A DNA stretch of 64,000 bases from Bacteroidota bacterium. Its GTDB lineage: Bacteria > Bacteroidota > Bacteroidia > AKYH767-A > OLB10. Position 1 is the stretch's first letter. Every line of letters begins with the position of its first letter. The position numbers and the translations under genes are program-made. The notes beneath the pieces were generated by a model, which was given only the letters and a program-made list of their open reading frames with translations, made no database searches and had not been told where the DNA came from. Of this stretch, positions 21,986-30,999 are shown one piece after another. Location of the stretch: assembly GCA_016721435.1 (NCBI GenBank), contig JADKIC010000032.1, positions 1 to 64,000 on the forward strand, given 5' to 3'.

Positions 21986-23089
21986 TCAAAGGTTGATTTT
22001 TTGTCCGTCGATAAGGTCCTGGTAGCCGCTGGATATTACCATGTCTCCGGCATTTAATCCTTCGAGAATTTCAAGTTTACCGGCATAGTTTAATCCTGTT
22101 TTAACCATTTGTTTTTTTGCTTTTCCATTTTCCGCAACGAACAGATAACTACCCTCCGGAGTGTTTTGAACAATAGCGAGGGGCAATGCAATGGCTTTAT
22201 CGGATTTATAATCTGCAATACGAACGATGGCTACCTGGTTAGGATGCAGAGATGCTTCTTTACCGGACATATTCACTTCAACCCGGAAAGTTCTGTTGAT
22301 AGGATCAATTACTTTTCCTGCGTAGGTGATAGTAGCCTTTGTAGTAATTTTCTGATCAGGAAAATACACTTCTACCGGATCTCCTTTTTCTACCTTAGAA
22401 ATATAAGCTTCTGCAACTTCGGCCTGTACTTTTAATTTTGAAAAGTTCACCACACGCAAGCCGGGCATTCCCGGAGAAAAGGCTTGTCCCACTTTCAAAT
22501 CCACAATATCTACCGATCCGTTGATGGGAGACTTAATACGCGTCATCTCCAATTGCTGACGAACTGTCGCCATTTTACGATCTATAGATTCAAGATTATT
22601 TTTTGCTTGCAGGTATTGTATTTCAGTTCCTATTTTCTGATCCCATAGGGACTTCTGTTTTTGAAAGAGTGTATTCGCAAATTCTCTCGCACTTTGCATT
22701 TCCTCCAGACTTTTCATGTACACATTGCTTTCCAGCTCCGCTAAAACGGTTCCGGCATTTACTCTGTCACCGGCTTTCACAAAAATTTTCGAGATCGTGC
22801 CGGGTGTTTCAGGACTAACCATCACATTATCTTCTCCCTCTACCTTAGCCTGAACTTCTATCAGATGACTGAAAGGACCCAATTCCACTTTGGTGATAGC
22901 CACATCGCGACCGGGTTCTTTCTTCCCTTCTCCACTTTTTGCCAGTTCGGCCTCCAACGTAGCGATCTTATCTTTTATTTCACTTTGTTGCTTTTTTAAA
23001 CTTTCAAGTTCAGCTTTTTTATCGGGGCTGCCGCAAGCTGTCATCAGAATCGCGATGGTGAAAGGTACTATATAGGTAAGATGTTTCAT
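21986..23089 (-). CDS. RND efflux periplasmic adaptor (membrane fusion) lipoprotein
   Basis: 367 residues. Lipobox LMTAC with the lipid-anchored cysteine at 19, then a coiled-coil (ELESLKKQQSEIKDKIATLE) that is unusual this close to the N terminus. A lipoyl/barrel-sandwich fold (GTISKIFVKAGDRVNAGTVL), helical hairpin (about 125-180), beta-barrel and membrane-proximal domain follow. It would bridge the pump encoded 45 bases downstream and the outer-membrane channel encoded 28 bases upstream. Confidence 0.92.
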   Translation of the reverse strand: MKHLTYIVPFTIAILMTACGSPDKKAELESLKKQQSEIKDKIATLEAELAKSGEGKKEPGRDVAITKVELGPFSHLIEVQAKVEGEDNVMVSPETPGTISKIFVKAGDRVNAGTVLAELESNVYMKSLEEMQSAREFANTLFQKQKSLWDQKIGTEIQYLQAKNNLESIDRKMATVRQQLEMTRIKSPINGSVDIVDLKVGQAFSPGMPGLRVVNFSKLKVQAEVAEAYISKVEKGDPVEVYFPDQKITTKATITYAGKVIDPINRTFRVEVNMSGKEASLHPNQVAIVRIADYKSDKAIALPLAIVQNTPEGSYLFVAENGKAKKQMVKTGLNYAGKLEILEGLNAGDMVISSGYQDLIDGQKINL

Positions 23090-23117
23090 ATCTTATTTTA
23101 AATTAGTGCTTTTATGA

Positions 23118-24446
23118 TTAATAATTAATTTGTCCGCTCGCTTTATCAAGATCGATGCGAGCAATGATGGTATCGTAGAGTGTATTGAAGAAATTGGCAT
23201 CTGCTTCACGTAAGGAACTTTCTGCATCTACAACTTCCAGACTTGATCCGACACCATTGTCATATTTTATTTTTGCAACCCGGGCGATTTCGTTTGCCAG
23301 TTCTTTATTTTTCTTAACGATCACCAGACTTGAAGTGTAGTTTTGAAAATTTATTTTCGCCGACTCCAGTTCCAGTGCGTAGCTGTTTTTCATCAGGTCC
23401 ATCGCGTTTTCCACTTTTTGCAAAGTCAGCTTTGATTGAGAAATCTTTGAACTTTTTTGCAACCCATCCCATATTGGAATTGACAATTTTAAGCCAATCA
23501 GCGATGTAGGAAACCAGCGTAAGCCGGAATCAAAAATATCAAACTGATTTCGGGCATTGTTGTAACTGAAACTGCCAAATGCTACCAGACCCGGTAAATA
23601 CAACGACTTGTATCTTTTCACATCCAGTTCCTGTAGTTGCTTTGTAACGGTCATCACTTCATACTCCGGTCGGTTCGCAAGATTTACATTTTCAGGAATA
23701 GAAGTGTTTTTAAGAGCGATTTCTTCCAGTTTATCACTCAGCTTTATTTCTTGTCCGGCCGGGAAACTCATCTGAAATTTTAATAAAGTATAGCTAATAC
23801 TCTTATAGCGCAGAATTTTTTCCTTTTCCACCATCAGGTTATTATAAGTGAGCTCTATGCGATCAACATCAATTTTTTCGACGAAACCATTTTCATAATA
23901 AGCTCTTGTATCACTTAATAATTTTACCACACGTTCAAGATTCGCATCGATGATTTCCATTCTAGCTTCGGCCACCAATGCGCCATAATAGGCTTTGCTG
24001 ACATTCACCGCTGTCTCCGTTCGGGTTTGTTTACTTTGCTTACGACTCAGTTCACGATAAGTCTTGCTTGCTTGCAGACCTACCATATAACTACCATCAA
24101 ATAATAACTGGGAGATGGAAACTCCGGCAGAAGCACTGTATTGCTGACCAAACTGGACCGGAAAGAAGGTGCCGGCCTCGCCGTCAAAGAATTCACCGGG
24201 CACAAAGCTCACCGGAATATCCAGAAAGTTATTGAGTTCAGCGCTTCCATTAATTTGAGGGGTACCGGCTCCGATTAATTCATTGATTTTCTTATTGGCA
24301 ATTTCTTCTTCAATCAACGCATTTTTTACGGCTGAGTGATTGGCAAGCGCATAGTCAATGGCTTGTTGCAGGCTGAAGGTGCTGTCCTGGGCCTGTAGGC
24401 TTCCGATAAAGAAACTGAGCAGGTATAAAGTCAGGAGTTTTTTCAT
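23118..24446 (-). CDS. TolC-family outer membrane efflux protein
   Basis: Outer-membrane channel of the tripartite pump, 442 residues from ATG at 24446 (MKKLLTLYLLSFFIGSLQAQ, a good signal peptide; the frame is open ten codons further upstream, but that start would bury the signal peptide). Two OEP repeats rich in alpha-helical coiled coil are visible (SVSKAYYGALVAEARMEIID; RVAKIKYDNGVGSSLEVVDA). Second gene of the efflux operon. Confidence 0.92.
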   Translation of the reverse strand: MKKLLTLYLLSFFIGSLQAQDSTFSLQQAIDYALANHSAVKNALIEEEIANKKINELIGAGTPQINGSAELNNFLDIPVSFVPGEFFDGEAGTFFPVQFGQQYSASAGVSISQLLFDGSYMVGLQASKTYRELSRKQSKQTRTETAVNVSKAYYGALVAEARMEIIDANLERVVKLLSDTRAYYENGFVEKIDVDRIELTYNNLMVEKEKILRYKSISYTLLKFQMSFPAGQEIKLSDKLEEIALKNTSIPENVNLANRPEYEVMTVTKQLQELDVKRYKSLYLPGLVAFGSFSYNNARNQFDIFDSGLRWFPTSLIGLKLSIPIWDGLQKSSKISQSKLTLQKVENAMDLMKNSYALELESAKINFQNYTSSLVIVKKNKELANEIARVAKIKYDNGVGSSLEVVDAESSLREADANFFNTLYDTIIARIDLDKASGQINY

Positions 24447-24568
24447 AGGTAAGTTATTTGGGAGTGCAAATTTCATATTATTTATGAAATAGCGTTAATA
24501 TATTGAATGAAATGTTGAATTATTTTGCTGAGACGTTTTTACGGACCATGAATTGTATTAAATAAAAG

Positions 24569-25195
24569 TTAATCTTCCTCTTCGATGAGCTGTTTATGTT
24601 TATTTATTAATTTATGGCCTTTCAACGTGCATATTCCATACAGATAATGTTCCAGCAACTGTATGGTTACATCATGTAGGTTGTATTTATCGGCAGGGTA
24701 GAAGAGGGGATTCATACCCAATTCAATTTCTTCCAATCGAAGACGAGCCAGTATTTTTATACTGAAGTCCGTACGGTATAATCCTTGTTCCCTTCCCTTT
24801 TCCAAATTCCTGATGATCTGGTGAAGTACCTTTTCTTCTTTAAATTTCCTGAAAATCTGCCAGGCTTCCGGATGATACCGCTGCATATCATAGAATACAT
24901 TCGGATTTACTGTTGCAAATACACTGCTCATATAATGCATCGTATGCAAAATCTCTTCAATGGCATTTTTCGAAGCTTTTTCAAATTCATCGAACTTTAA
25001 CTCGTGCTCACCCATGCCGCTTTCTATAACAGAAACGACTATTTTATTTTTGTCTTCGTAGTGCTGATAGAGTGTTTTTTTAGAAACACCAAGATGACGG
25101 GCGATGTCGTCCATCGTTACATTCTTAATACCAAACCGGCAGAATAACTCATCCGCTCCTTTTAAAATCCTATTTTCTGATTTGAATAAACTCAT
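24569..25195 (-). CDS. TetR/AcrR-family transcriptional regulator
   Basis: 208 residues with an N-terminal helix-turn-helix (MDDIARHLGVSKKTLYQHYE, about residues 27-46) and a variable ligand-binding domain. First gene of the tetR-tolC-adaptor-RND run and probably the local repressor of the pump. An inverted repeat overlapping its promoter (25220-25249) is a likely operator, so autoregulation is inferred. The inducing ligand cannot be predicted. Confidence 0.9.
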   Translation of the reverse strand: MSLFKSENRILKGADELFCRFGIKNVTMDDIARHLGVSKKTLYQHYEDKNKIVVSVIESGMGEHELKFDEFEKASKNAIEEILHTMHYMSSVFATVNPNVFYDMQRYHPEAWQIFRKFKEEKVLHQIIRNLEKGREQGLYRTDFSIKILARLRLEEIELGMNPLFYPADKYNLHDVTIQLLEHYLYGICTLKGHKLINKHKQLIEEED

Positions 25196-25211
25196 TTTTT
25201 AATATTGGGTA

Positions 25212-25249
25212 CAAAACTATGGAAACTATTGATGCAAAAAACGTTTCCA
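25212..25249 (-). promoter_or_regulatory. Promoter and probable TetR operator of the efflux operon
   Basis: On the minus strand TAGTTTTG (25219-25212) matches TAnnTTTG, 17 bases before the tetR ATG. Immediately upstream is a perfect 7-bp inverted repeat, TGGAAAC (25220-25226) and GTTTCCA (25243-25249), with a 16-bp spacer. A repressor bound here would cover the region between the -33 and -7 positions. Confidence 0.55.
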
Positions 25250-25373
25250 ATGTATATTTTGTTTTATTTTAAATAGGAAAGGGAGTTAAGTAGTTGGATA
25301 ACAAGCATAAATAATTCAAAAAAATACAATAGAGCAAGAAGGAGTAAAGGATAAAAGTAGTGTGAAAGTTAAA

Positions 25374-25718
25374 TTATCGAGCAGCCGACCTTTCTTCCGG
25401 GCTGATAATTGGAGCTTCTTGTTGGGGTGTTTCAGCGGTAGGTTCCGCAGTTATCGGATTGGAAGATACTTTCGCTTCCTGTTTTGCTTTTTCCTCAACA
25501 GCCAAAATGTTTGCTTGCTTTTCAACTTCATGCATTCCCTGCTTAATTTCACTTTGCACACCGTTCATAGCATCTTTAAACTGACGAATGCCGGAACCCA
25601 ATCCACGAGCCAAACTTGGTATATTCTTCGACCCAAAAAACAGAAGTACAAAAAGCAAAATCACCACCAATTCGCCACCCCCTAAACTTTCCAGAAACAG
25701 AATTATTGCCGTCATCAT
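25374..25718 (-). CDS. tatA: Sec-independent protein translocase TatA/E family protein
   Basis: About 114 residues from ATG at 25718 (MMTAIILFLESLGGGELVVI). One N-terminal membrane helix (ELVVILLFVLLFFGSKNIP) leads into the TatA glycine hinge and amphipathic helix (LARGLGSGIRQFKDAMNG), then an acidic, low-complexity tail. TatA forms the pore-like component of the twin-arginine exporter. No tatC is adjacent, which is common in Bacteroidota. The frame is open upstream to 25778, but a TATTTTTG box at 25730-25723 four bases before this ATG favours the shorter form. Confidence 0.88.
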   Translation of the reverse strand: MMTAIILFLESLGGGELVVILLFVLLFFGSKNIPSLARGLGSGIRQFKDAMNGVQSEIKQGMHEVEKQANILAVEEKAKQEAKVSSNPITAEPTAETPQQEAPIISPEERSAAR

Positions 25719-25722
25719 TCCG

Positions 25723-25730
25723 CAAAAATA
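25723..25730 (-). promoter_or_regulatory. TATTTTTG -7 box directly before tatA
   Basis: TATTTTTG on the minus strand lies four bases before the tatA ATG at 25718, so transcription would begin at about the start codon. It is one of several boxes with this spacing in the window. Confidence 0.4.
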
Positions 25731-25954
25731 GGGACAATCTTCAATCTTTTCTAGCCTGTAATTAAATAAATCATTCAAATGTATTTCGATCCATCAGATA
25801 CCCGAGATCTTTTAAATCTGTTAACCTCAATCCAGCCTGACAAATATCAAGGTATTTTTCGGAGATCATCGCCAGAGATTGCACTAAATCATATATTCAT
25901 TAAATCAATCTTCAAATCCTTTAAGATCAACCCATTAAATAGCTATCTTCAATT

Positions 25955-26031
25955 TTCAAATTAGACATTTTCAAATTTTCAAATTAGACATTTTCAAATT
26001 TTCAAATTAGACATTTTCAAATTTCCAAATT
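25955..26031. repeat. 23-bp tandem repeat, about 3.3 copies
   Basis: The unit TTCAAATTAGACATTTTCAAATT starts at 25955, 25978 and 26001, and a degenerate partial copy runs to about 26031. It abuts the TAA stop codon of the PafA-like phosphatase gene (26032-26030). Confidence 0.85.
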
Positions 26032-27668
26032 ATTTTATTAACGCATCAATTTTTTTCCCCGTACATCCATTCGGTAACGTTATATTCAGCAGGAAGGAAA
26101 GTGTAGGAGCGATATCAGTAATTTGAACTTCAGCGGCAGAGTTGCCCGCGGGAATTCGCCAACCGTACCAAAGTAAAGGTACATGCGCATCGTAAGGATA
26201 AGGACTTCCATGTGTTGTTCCTTGTGTGCCATTTCCGCCGTACAAAGGATCGGTCCATCCGGGAGCAAATTGAATGCAGACATTACCACTCCTTCCTTTT
26301 TGATATCCCCTTTGAATACGGTTACGAAAGAGCTCAGTATATTCTTCCTCTTGTAAATTGCAGCCAGTGATTATATCCATTATACCGGAATCGATTTTCG
26401 TAGAAAATTTCCGAGGTCAGGTTCAATACTGCAAACATCAAAGTTTATCTTGCAATGAGGGTTTCATCGAAATGAACCTGATCATTTAAATAACATTGCA
26501 AGTATTCCGGTTTTCCATATTTCCGGGTGAAGAAATAACGGATAGTATCTTTTATTGTTGTCGGATCAGAAAATCCCGCAGCCAATTTATGATCCAGCAT
26601 GAATTTAGGATTTTCCATGCAGGCATGATCAGCAGTCATGAATAACAAATAAGCGCCCTGCCCAATTCGGTTATCCAGAAACGTTAGTAAGTCAGCGATG
26701 TCGCGATCAAGACGGATGTAGGTATCTTCCGTTTCAATAGCGTTGGGTCCGAACTGATGTCCTACATAATCTGTCGCTGAAAAACTGACGCAAAGGAAAT
26801 CGGGAATGCTGTCCGCCCCCATCTTTTCTCCCAGGATCGCAGACAATGCAAAATCCTTGGTCAGTGTATTTCCAAAGGGAGTTCTCCTGACCAGATCATA
26901 TCCTGTTCCTTTGAGCGCGGGCAGATCATGGGGAAATACAGGATTTTCTTCTCCTCTGAAAACGGCTTCATAAGGACTATCATCAGGATCACTTTCAAAA
27001 TATTCTTTTATTGGTAAAGCGGTATTCCAGGGTTTGGAGAGATATTGTTCCGGCCATTTTCGATCGTTAAATTCCTGCGCCCATTTCGGGAGATCGTTCC
27101 GGTACCAGGAGCTGGTTATCCAGTTTCCACTTTTTCCATCGTACCAATAAGCAGCATCTGCACTGCGTCCGGCAGGCAAGATGGCACCACGGTCTTTGAG
27201 TGAAATTCCAACAACCTTTGCCTTCATCTGTGTGGACAAACGCAATTGATCGGTAATGGTAGTGGTTAGTAAACGATGAGGTGACATCATGCCTTCTCTG
27301 CCTTCTCCACCAACTGCACTTACAGAAGTGTCCTGGGTGCAATAGACAGTATCCATCGCCGATTGGTCGTACCAGTCATTGCCTGTTATTCCATGTAACG
27401 AAGGGGTGGTTCCGGTATAAATACTCGCATGACCCGGACCCGTATAGGTGGGTGCATAATTGAATTGCGTATTCCGGCAATAAAATCCGTTTTTAAGTAT
27501 TTTTTTGAAACCACTGTCACCAAATTTTGAATAGTATCTGGTGAGGTAATCCGGACGCATCTGGTCTATTACAACGCCTACTATCAGTTTCGGACGACCT
27601 GTACCGGGTGACTGTCCGTTTAACAAGAGGGGGAAGATGGAAATGATCAGTATGATTAGTTTTCTCAT
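26030..27668 (-). CDS. PafA-like alkaline phosphatase family protein (two frame breaks)
   Basis: Secreted metal-dependent phosphomonoesterase of the nucleotide pyrophosphatase/alkaline phosphatase superfamily. Signal peptide at the N terminus (MRKLIILIISIFPLLLNGQS), metal-binding aspartate in VVIDQMRPDYL, nucleophile threonine context NYAPTYTGPGHASIYTG, SFSATDYVGHQFG, and MTADHACMENPKF. The last corresponds to the family's TADHG motif with A in place of G. The frame shifts near 26451 and near 26385 (ccggta, expected ccgggta); adding one base at each gives 546 residues, the usual PafA length. The C-terminal part (HGSPYPYDAHVPLLWYG) holds the last metal histidines. Confidence 0.88.
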
Positions 27669-27672
27669 TGTA

Positions 27673-27680
27673 CAAATTTA
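27673..27680 (-). promoter_or_regulatory. TAAATTTG -7 box directly before the phosphatase gene
   Basis: TAAATTTG on the minus strand, four bases before the ATG at 27668, fits TAnnTTTG and implies a leaderless or nearly leaderless transcript. Confidence 0.35.
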
Positions 27681-27914
27681 TATAAACTTTGTTATTGGTC
27701 TTTGGCTTTTGGTAAATTGGCAGGAGATGACCAAATTGTTAAGAATACATCCTCTTTTAAAATGGTTTCAATTTATTGATTGTTTTTTATTAAATGTGAT
27801 GCAAATCATCAGTGCGGTGCGCCGGTTTGTAACATTTGTTTCATACGAAAGTGAAAGTGTGTTTATAGGTGTTTTTATAGTGGTATTTATTAGCTTTAAA
27901 GATGACTGCCGTCA

Positions 27915-27946
27915 TTTTAATGGCCACCCCACCCTGCTTACTTTTG
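27915..27946 (+). promoter_or_regulatory. Probable promoter of the MbnP-MbnH operon
   Basis: TACTTTTG at 27939-27946 matches TAnnTTTG, with a TTTT (27915-27918) 20 bases upstream at the -33 position. The ATG of the MbnP gene follows 14 bases later. Confidence 0.45.
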
Positions 27947-27960
27947 TAAAAAGACAACTC

Positions 27961-28677
27961 ATGAAAAAGTATCTGGCGTTGGCCCTCCTCCTCATCATTG
28001 CCTCTTGTAAAAAAGACGAAGACACGACACCTGTAGAGACAAGTTCGCTTTCGCTTAACCTTTCCTTTAAATCGGGAAGCACTCCATTGTTATTTGATAC
28101 CATAAATTACACCAATGCTGCGGGTAATCAGTACAGTGTTTCGCGCCTTCAGTTTTACATTTCAAATATTCAGCTGATAAAGCCGGATAGCTCATTGGTG
28201 GATATATCAGACTTTAGTTACGTTGATGCAAGAGTCGCTGCAACACTTAAAATAAAAAATAATATACCTGTAACAGGTCAGTTTATTGGAATGAAGTTGC
28301 AAGTGGGGCTTGATTCCGCTCACAATATCAGTAATGCATTGCCTGCTACCAATGAAAATATCAATATGGCCTGGCCGGATATGATGGGCGGAGGTTACCA
28401 TTTCATGAAGCTGGAAGGATCGTACATAAGCGGACTTAGTTTTCCCGGTTATGCCATGCACATCGGTCGGAATCAATATCTGGTAAATTGTGTCATTAGT
28501 CATTCGTTTACGCTAAGTGAAGGAAGTAATTCATTGGGCTTGGTAATGGATATCAATGAATGGTATAAGAATCCGGCTAATTATGATTTTGAAGTGGATG
28601 GCAACTACTCTATGGGTGTCATGGCGGCCATGATGAAATTGAAGGAAAATGGTAGTGATGTATTTATGCTGCAATGA
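27961..28677 (+). CDS. MbnP-family copper-associated lipoprotein
   Basis: 238 residues from ATG at 27961, with lipobox IIASC (lipidated cysteine 16). The body matches the MbnP family: an N-terminal strand set with INYTNAAGNQYSVSRLQFYI, and the diagnostic segment NMAWPDMMGGGYHFMKLEG. In methanobactin-associated MbnP, a tryptophan is converted to kynurenine by the partner haem enzyme MbnH to create a copper site; the W in NMAWP is a candidate. The stop codon overlaps the next gene (ATGA), the partner di-haem enzyme, so the two form a translationally coupled pair. No methanobactin precursor or TonB receptor is nearby. Copper binding here is inferred from the family. Confidence 0.8.
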   Translation: MKKYLALALLLIIASCKKDEDTTPVETSSLSLNLSFKSGSTPLLFDTINYTNAAGNQYSVSRLQFYISNIQLIKPDSSLVDISDFSYVDARVAATLKIKNNIPVTGQFIGMKLQVGLDSAHNISNALPATNENINMAWPDMMGGGYHFMKLEGSYISGLSFPGYAMHIGRNQYLVNCVISHSFTLSEGSNSLGLVMDINEWYKNPANYDFEVDGNYSMGVMAAMMKLKENGSDVFMLQ

Positions 28678-29738
28678 AAAATAAGAGCTATATCTTGATA
28701 CTCCTGCTGATGATCACAGGAATTATCCATTCTTGTAAGAAGGATGCAGAAAATGATGCTGTGCAGACCACACCTTACAATCTGATTATTCCTTCAGGAT
28801 TTCCTCCTGCAAATATTCCGGTAGGTAATCCTCTAACAGTAGAAGGCATTGAACTCGGTCACCATTTGTTTTATGATCCCATACTTTCTTCCAACGGATT
28901 AAGTTGCTCTTCCTGTCACATTGCCGGTATGGCTTATTCTTCTCCTGCATTTGTTGCAGCTAATGGGGATAGCATTAGTGTATTGCAAATCATGAATCTT
29001 GCATTTAATCCTGATTTCACCTGGAATGGACAATTTCCAACAACAGAAGCCGTGTGTATGGGTGACTTTGAACCTCCTTTTTTTAATACCAATATGGATA
29101 CATTAGTGGATCGACTGGAATCCAGTACGAAGTACAAGAACATGTTTTTTCGTGCTTTTGGTAACAATGCATTTCGTTCTATGAGTGATCTCGAATTGAA
29201 AACAAAAATTGTTGCCGCCATCGGACAATTTATCAGGACGCTGACGAGCGCTGATTCAAAATTCGACCGCTATCTGAATCATACAGAAAATCTCACTTCT
29301 TCTGAATTGACAGGAATGGCTATATTTTTTACAGAGCAAGGTGATTGTTTCCATTGTCACGGTGGTCCCCTGATGACCAGCAATGCCATCACGAACAATG
29401 GTCTTGATAGTATACCCTCCGGACAGGATCGAGGCAAGTACAATTATACCGGAAATATTTTGGATGATGGGAAGTTCAGTATTCCTTCGTTGAGAAACAT
29501 CGCATTAACCGCACCTTATATGCACGATGGTCGTTATCAGACGTTGGAGGAAGTTGTGGAATTCTATAACAGCAGCGTCCATCAGACTTCTCCCAATATT
29601 GATCCGATCATGACAAAGGCATTCAAGGAATTTGGTTTGCAACTGACGCCGTTTGAAAAGCAATGTCTCGTAGATTTCCTCAAGACATTTACGGATACCG
29701 CTTTTGTGAACAATCCGAACTATCAGCAACCGAATTGA
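28674..29738 (+). CDS. MbnH-like / cytochrome c peroxidase-family di-haem protein
   Basis: 354-residue lipoprotein (lipobox IIHSC, C21) with two c-type haem motifs, CSSCH at 78-82 and CFHCH at 225-229, and family segments ELGHHLFYDP, FTWNGQFPT, FSIPSLRNIALTAPYMHDGR and TLEEVVEFYN. It belongs to the MauG/CcpA superfamily and, by its coupling to an MbnP gene (4-nt overlap), most likely acts as MbnH, oxidising its partner. A general periplasmic hydrogen peroxide peroxidase role is the alternative. Confidence 0.85.
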   Translation: MKNKSYILILLLMITGIIHSCKKDAENDAVQTTPYNLIIPSGFPPANIPVGNPLTVEGIELGHHLFYDPILSSNGLSCSSCHIAGMAYSSPAFVAANGDSISVLQIMNLAFNPDFTWNGQFPTTEAVCMGDFEPPFFNTNMDTLVDRLESSTKYKNMFFRAFGNNAFRSMSDLELKTKIVAAIGQFIRTLTSADSKFDRYLNHTENLTSSELTGMAIFFTEQGDCFHCHGGPLMTSNAITNNGLDSIPSGQDRGKYNYTGNILDDGKFSIPSLRNIALTAPYMHDGRYQTLEEVVEFYNSSVHQTSPNIDPIMTKAFKEFGLQLTPFEKQCLVDFLKTFTDTAFVNNPNYQQPN

Positions 29739-29792
29739 AAGATTGGCCCGTTAAGTAGGATTAAAACTCGGTCCCGCGTAGATGAAGTGCAA

Positions 29793-30665
29793 TTATACCA
29801 TCATTGGCACTTCCATCACCAATACTTCGGAATTATCTTGTGCAGAAATTTGTAGGGATTCCACATCCCATATGCCAAAGCCATCTCGCTTCTCGATGAG
29901 TTGGTCATTGATTTTCATTTCACCATGAAGAAGAAAAACATAAACGCCATTACCTTTTTTGTTTACCTTGTATTCGATGCTGGTGCCTTTGTCTAATTTG
30001 CCGAGATGGAACCAGGCATCCTGATGAATCCATACCCCCGCATCATTGGCATTGGGAGAAAGAATTTGCTGTAATTTATTATGACGATCTTCTTCATTTA
30101 ATGTAATTTGGTCATAACGGGGTTTGACATTCTTTTCTTTTGGGAAAAGCCATATTTGCAAAAATTTTACGGTCTTATCTTTGTTTTTGTTGTACTCGCT
30201 ATGCTGAATTCCGGTGCCGGCACTCATCACTTGAATATCACCATTTTTAATGACCGTTACATTTCCCATGCTATCCTTATGCTCAAGATCACCTTCAAGA
30301 GGAATGGAAATAATTTCCATATTGTCATGCGGATGAGTACCAAAGCCCATGCCTGGAGCTACCGTATCATCATTTAACACGCGCAGTACCCCAAAATGCA
30401 TGCGGTCGGGATTATAATAATTCGCAAAGCTGAAAGTATGTTTGGAATCGAGCCAGCCATGATTAGCTTGTCCGCGTGAAGCAGATTTATGTAAGATGGT
30501 ATTTGCCATAAGTTCTGATTTTTCGTTAGGGATATGGTTGAAGCCGATGATGTCCAACTCTTTTAGTTCATCAATATTGTTGCGAATAACTTGTCCAAGG
30601 GCTGCAGATGCTGCGAACATACTTGTTCCCAGCAAGCCTTTTCGGAGAAATGATTTTCGATCCAT
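29793..30665 (-). CDS. Pirin family protein with N-terminal export signal
   Basis: 290 residues. An N-terminal signal-like segment (MDRKSFLRKGLLGTSMFAAS) precedes a pirin bicupin. The N-cupin metal ligands lie in GFGTHPHDNMEI and GIQHSEYN, and the GWLDSKHTFSFANYYNP signature is clear. Pirins of the YhhW type can have quercetin dioxygenase activity; others are regulators. An export signal on a pirin is unusual, and the K/R-rich start could be a Tat-like signal although it lacks the RR pair. Its start codon is embedded in the heptad-hairpin leader element described at 30659-30744. Confidence 0.85.
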   Translation of the reverse strand: MDRKSFLRKGLLGTSMFAASAALGQVIRNNIDELKELDIIGFNHIPNEKSELMANTILHKSASRGQANHGWLDSKHTFSFANYYNPDRMHFGVLRVLNDDTVAPGMGFGTHPHDNMEIISIPLEGDLEHKDSMGNVTVIKNGDIQVMSAGTGIQHSEYNKNKDKTVKFLQIWLFPKEKNVKPRYDQITLNEEDRHNKLQQILSPNANDAGVWIHQDAWFHLGKLDKGTSIEYKVNKKGNGVYVFLLHGEMKINDQLIEKRDGFGIWDVESLQISAQDNSEVLVMEVPMMV

Positions 30666-30744
30666 GTTTAATGTTCAATGTTTAATGTTTACCATGAAGC
30701 GTATCGCTTTTCGCGATTCTGCTTCATGGTTCAAAGTTCAATGT
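30659..30744 (-). repeat. Heptad-hairpin leader element, copy 1 (upstream of the pirin gene)
   Basis: Read on the minus strand: heptads CATTGAA and CTTTGAA, then the stem-loop CCATGAAGC (30729-30721) with GCTTCATGG (30700-30692) enclosing ATCGC/GCGAT, then four heptads TAAACAT, TAAACAT, TGAACAT, TAAACAT. The last contains the A and T of the pirin start codon at 30665. It is nearly identical, in the same orientation relative to its gene, to the element upstream of purE (39195-39295). Confidence 0.85.
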
Positions 30745-30999
30745 GAAAACAAAGTAAATGAAAAAATGTTTATTTGTGACATATTTATTTTCTGGAATTA
30801 TGTATTCATCTCATTGAAAATCAGCAGAACAGGAGATGGGGTCAAACTTACCGGCAGCTGAGGCTTAGGCAGGCAGACAGAACGGACGCAACGTCGTGAA
30901 ATCTCGCGATCATAATGAATGCAACGATTTTTATTATTCTCCGGTTTGCTCTATATACCAAAAGGGATTTCCTGGGCAAATGGACAATTTAGTTTTTTT
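30745..30999. other. Intergenic region between the pirin gene and the T9SS protein
   Basis: Apart from the leader element at its left end, this stretch between divergently placed ends holds no ORF or RNA that I can support. A mixed GC-richer segment at about 30835-30905 is of unknown nature. Confidence 0.4.
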
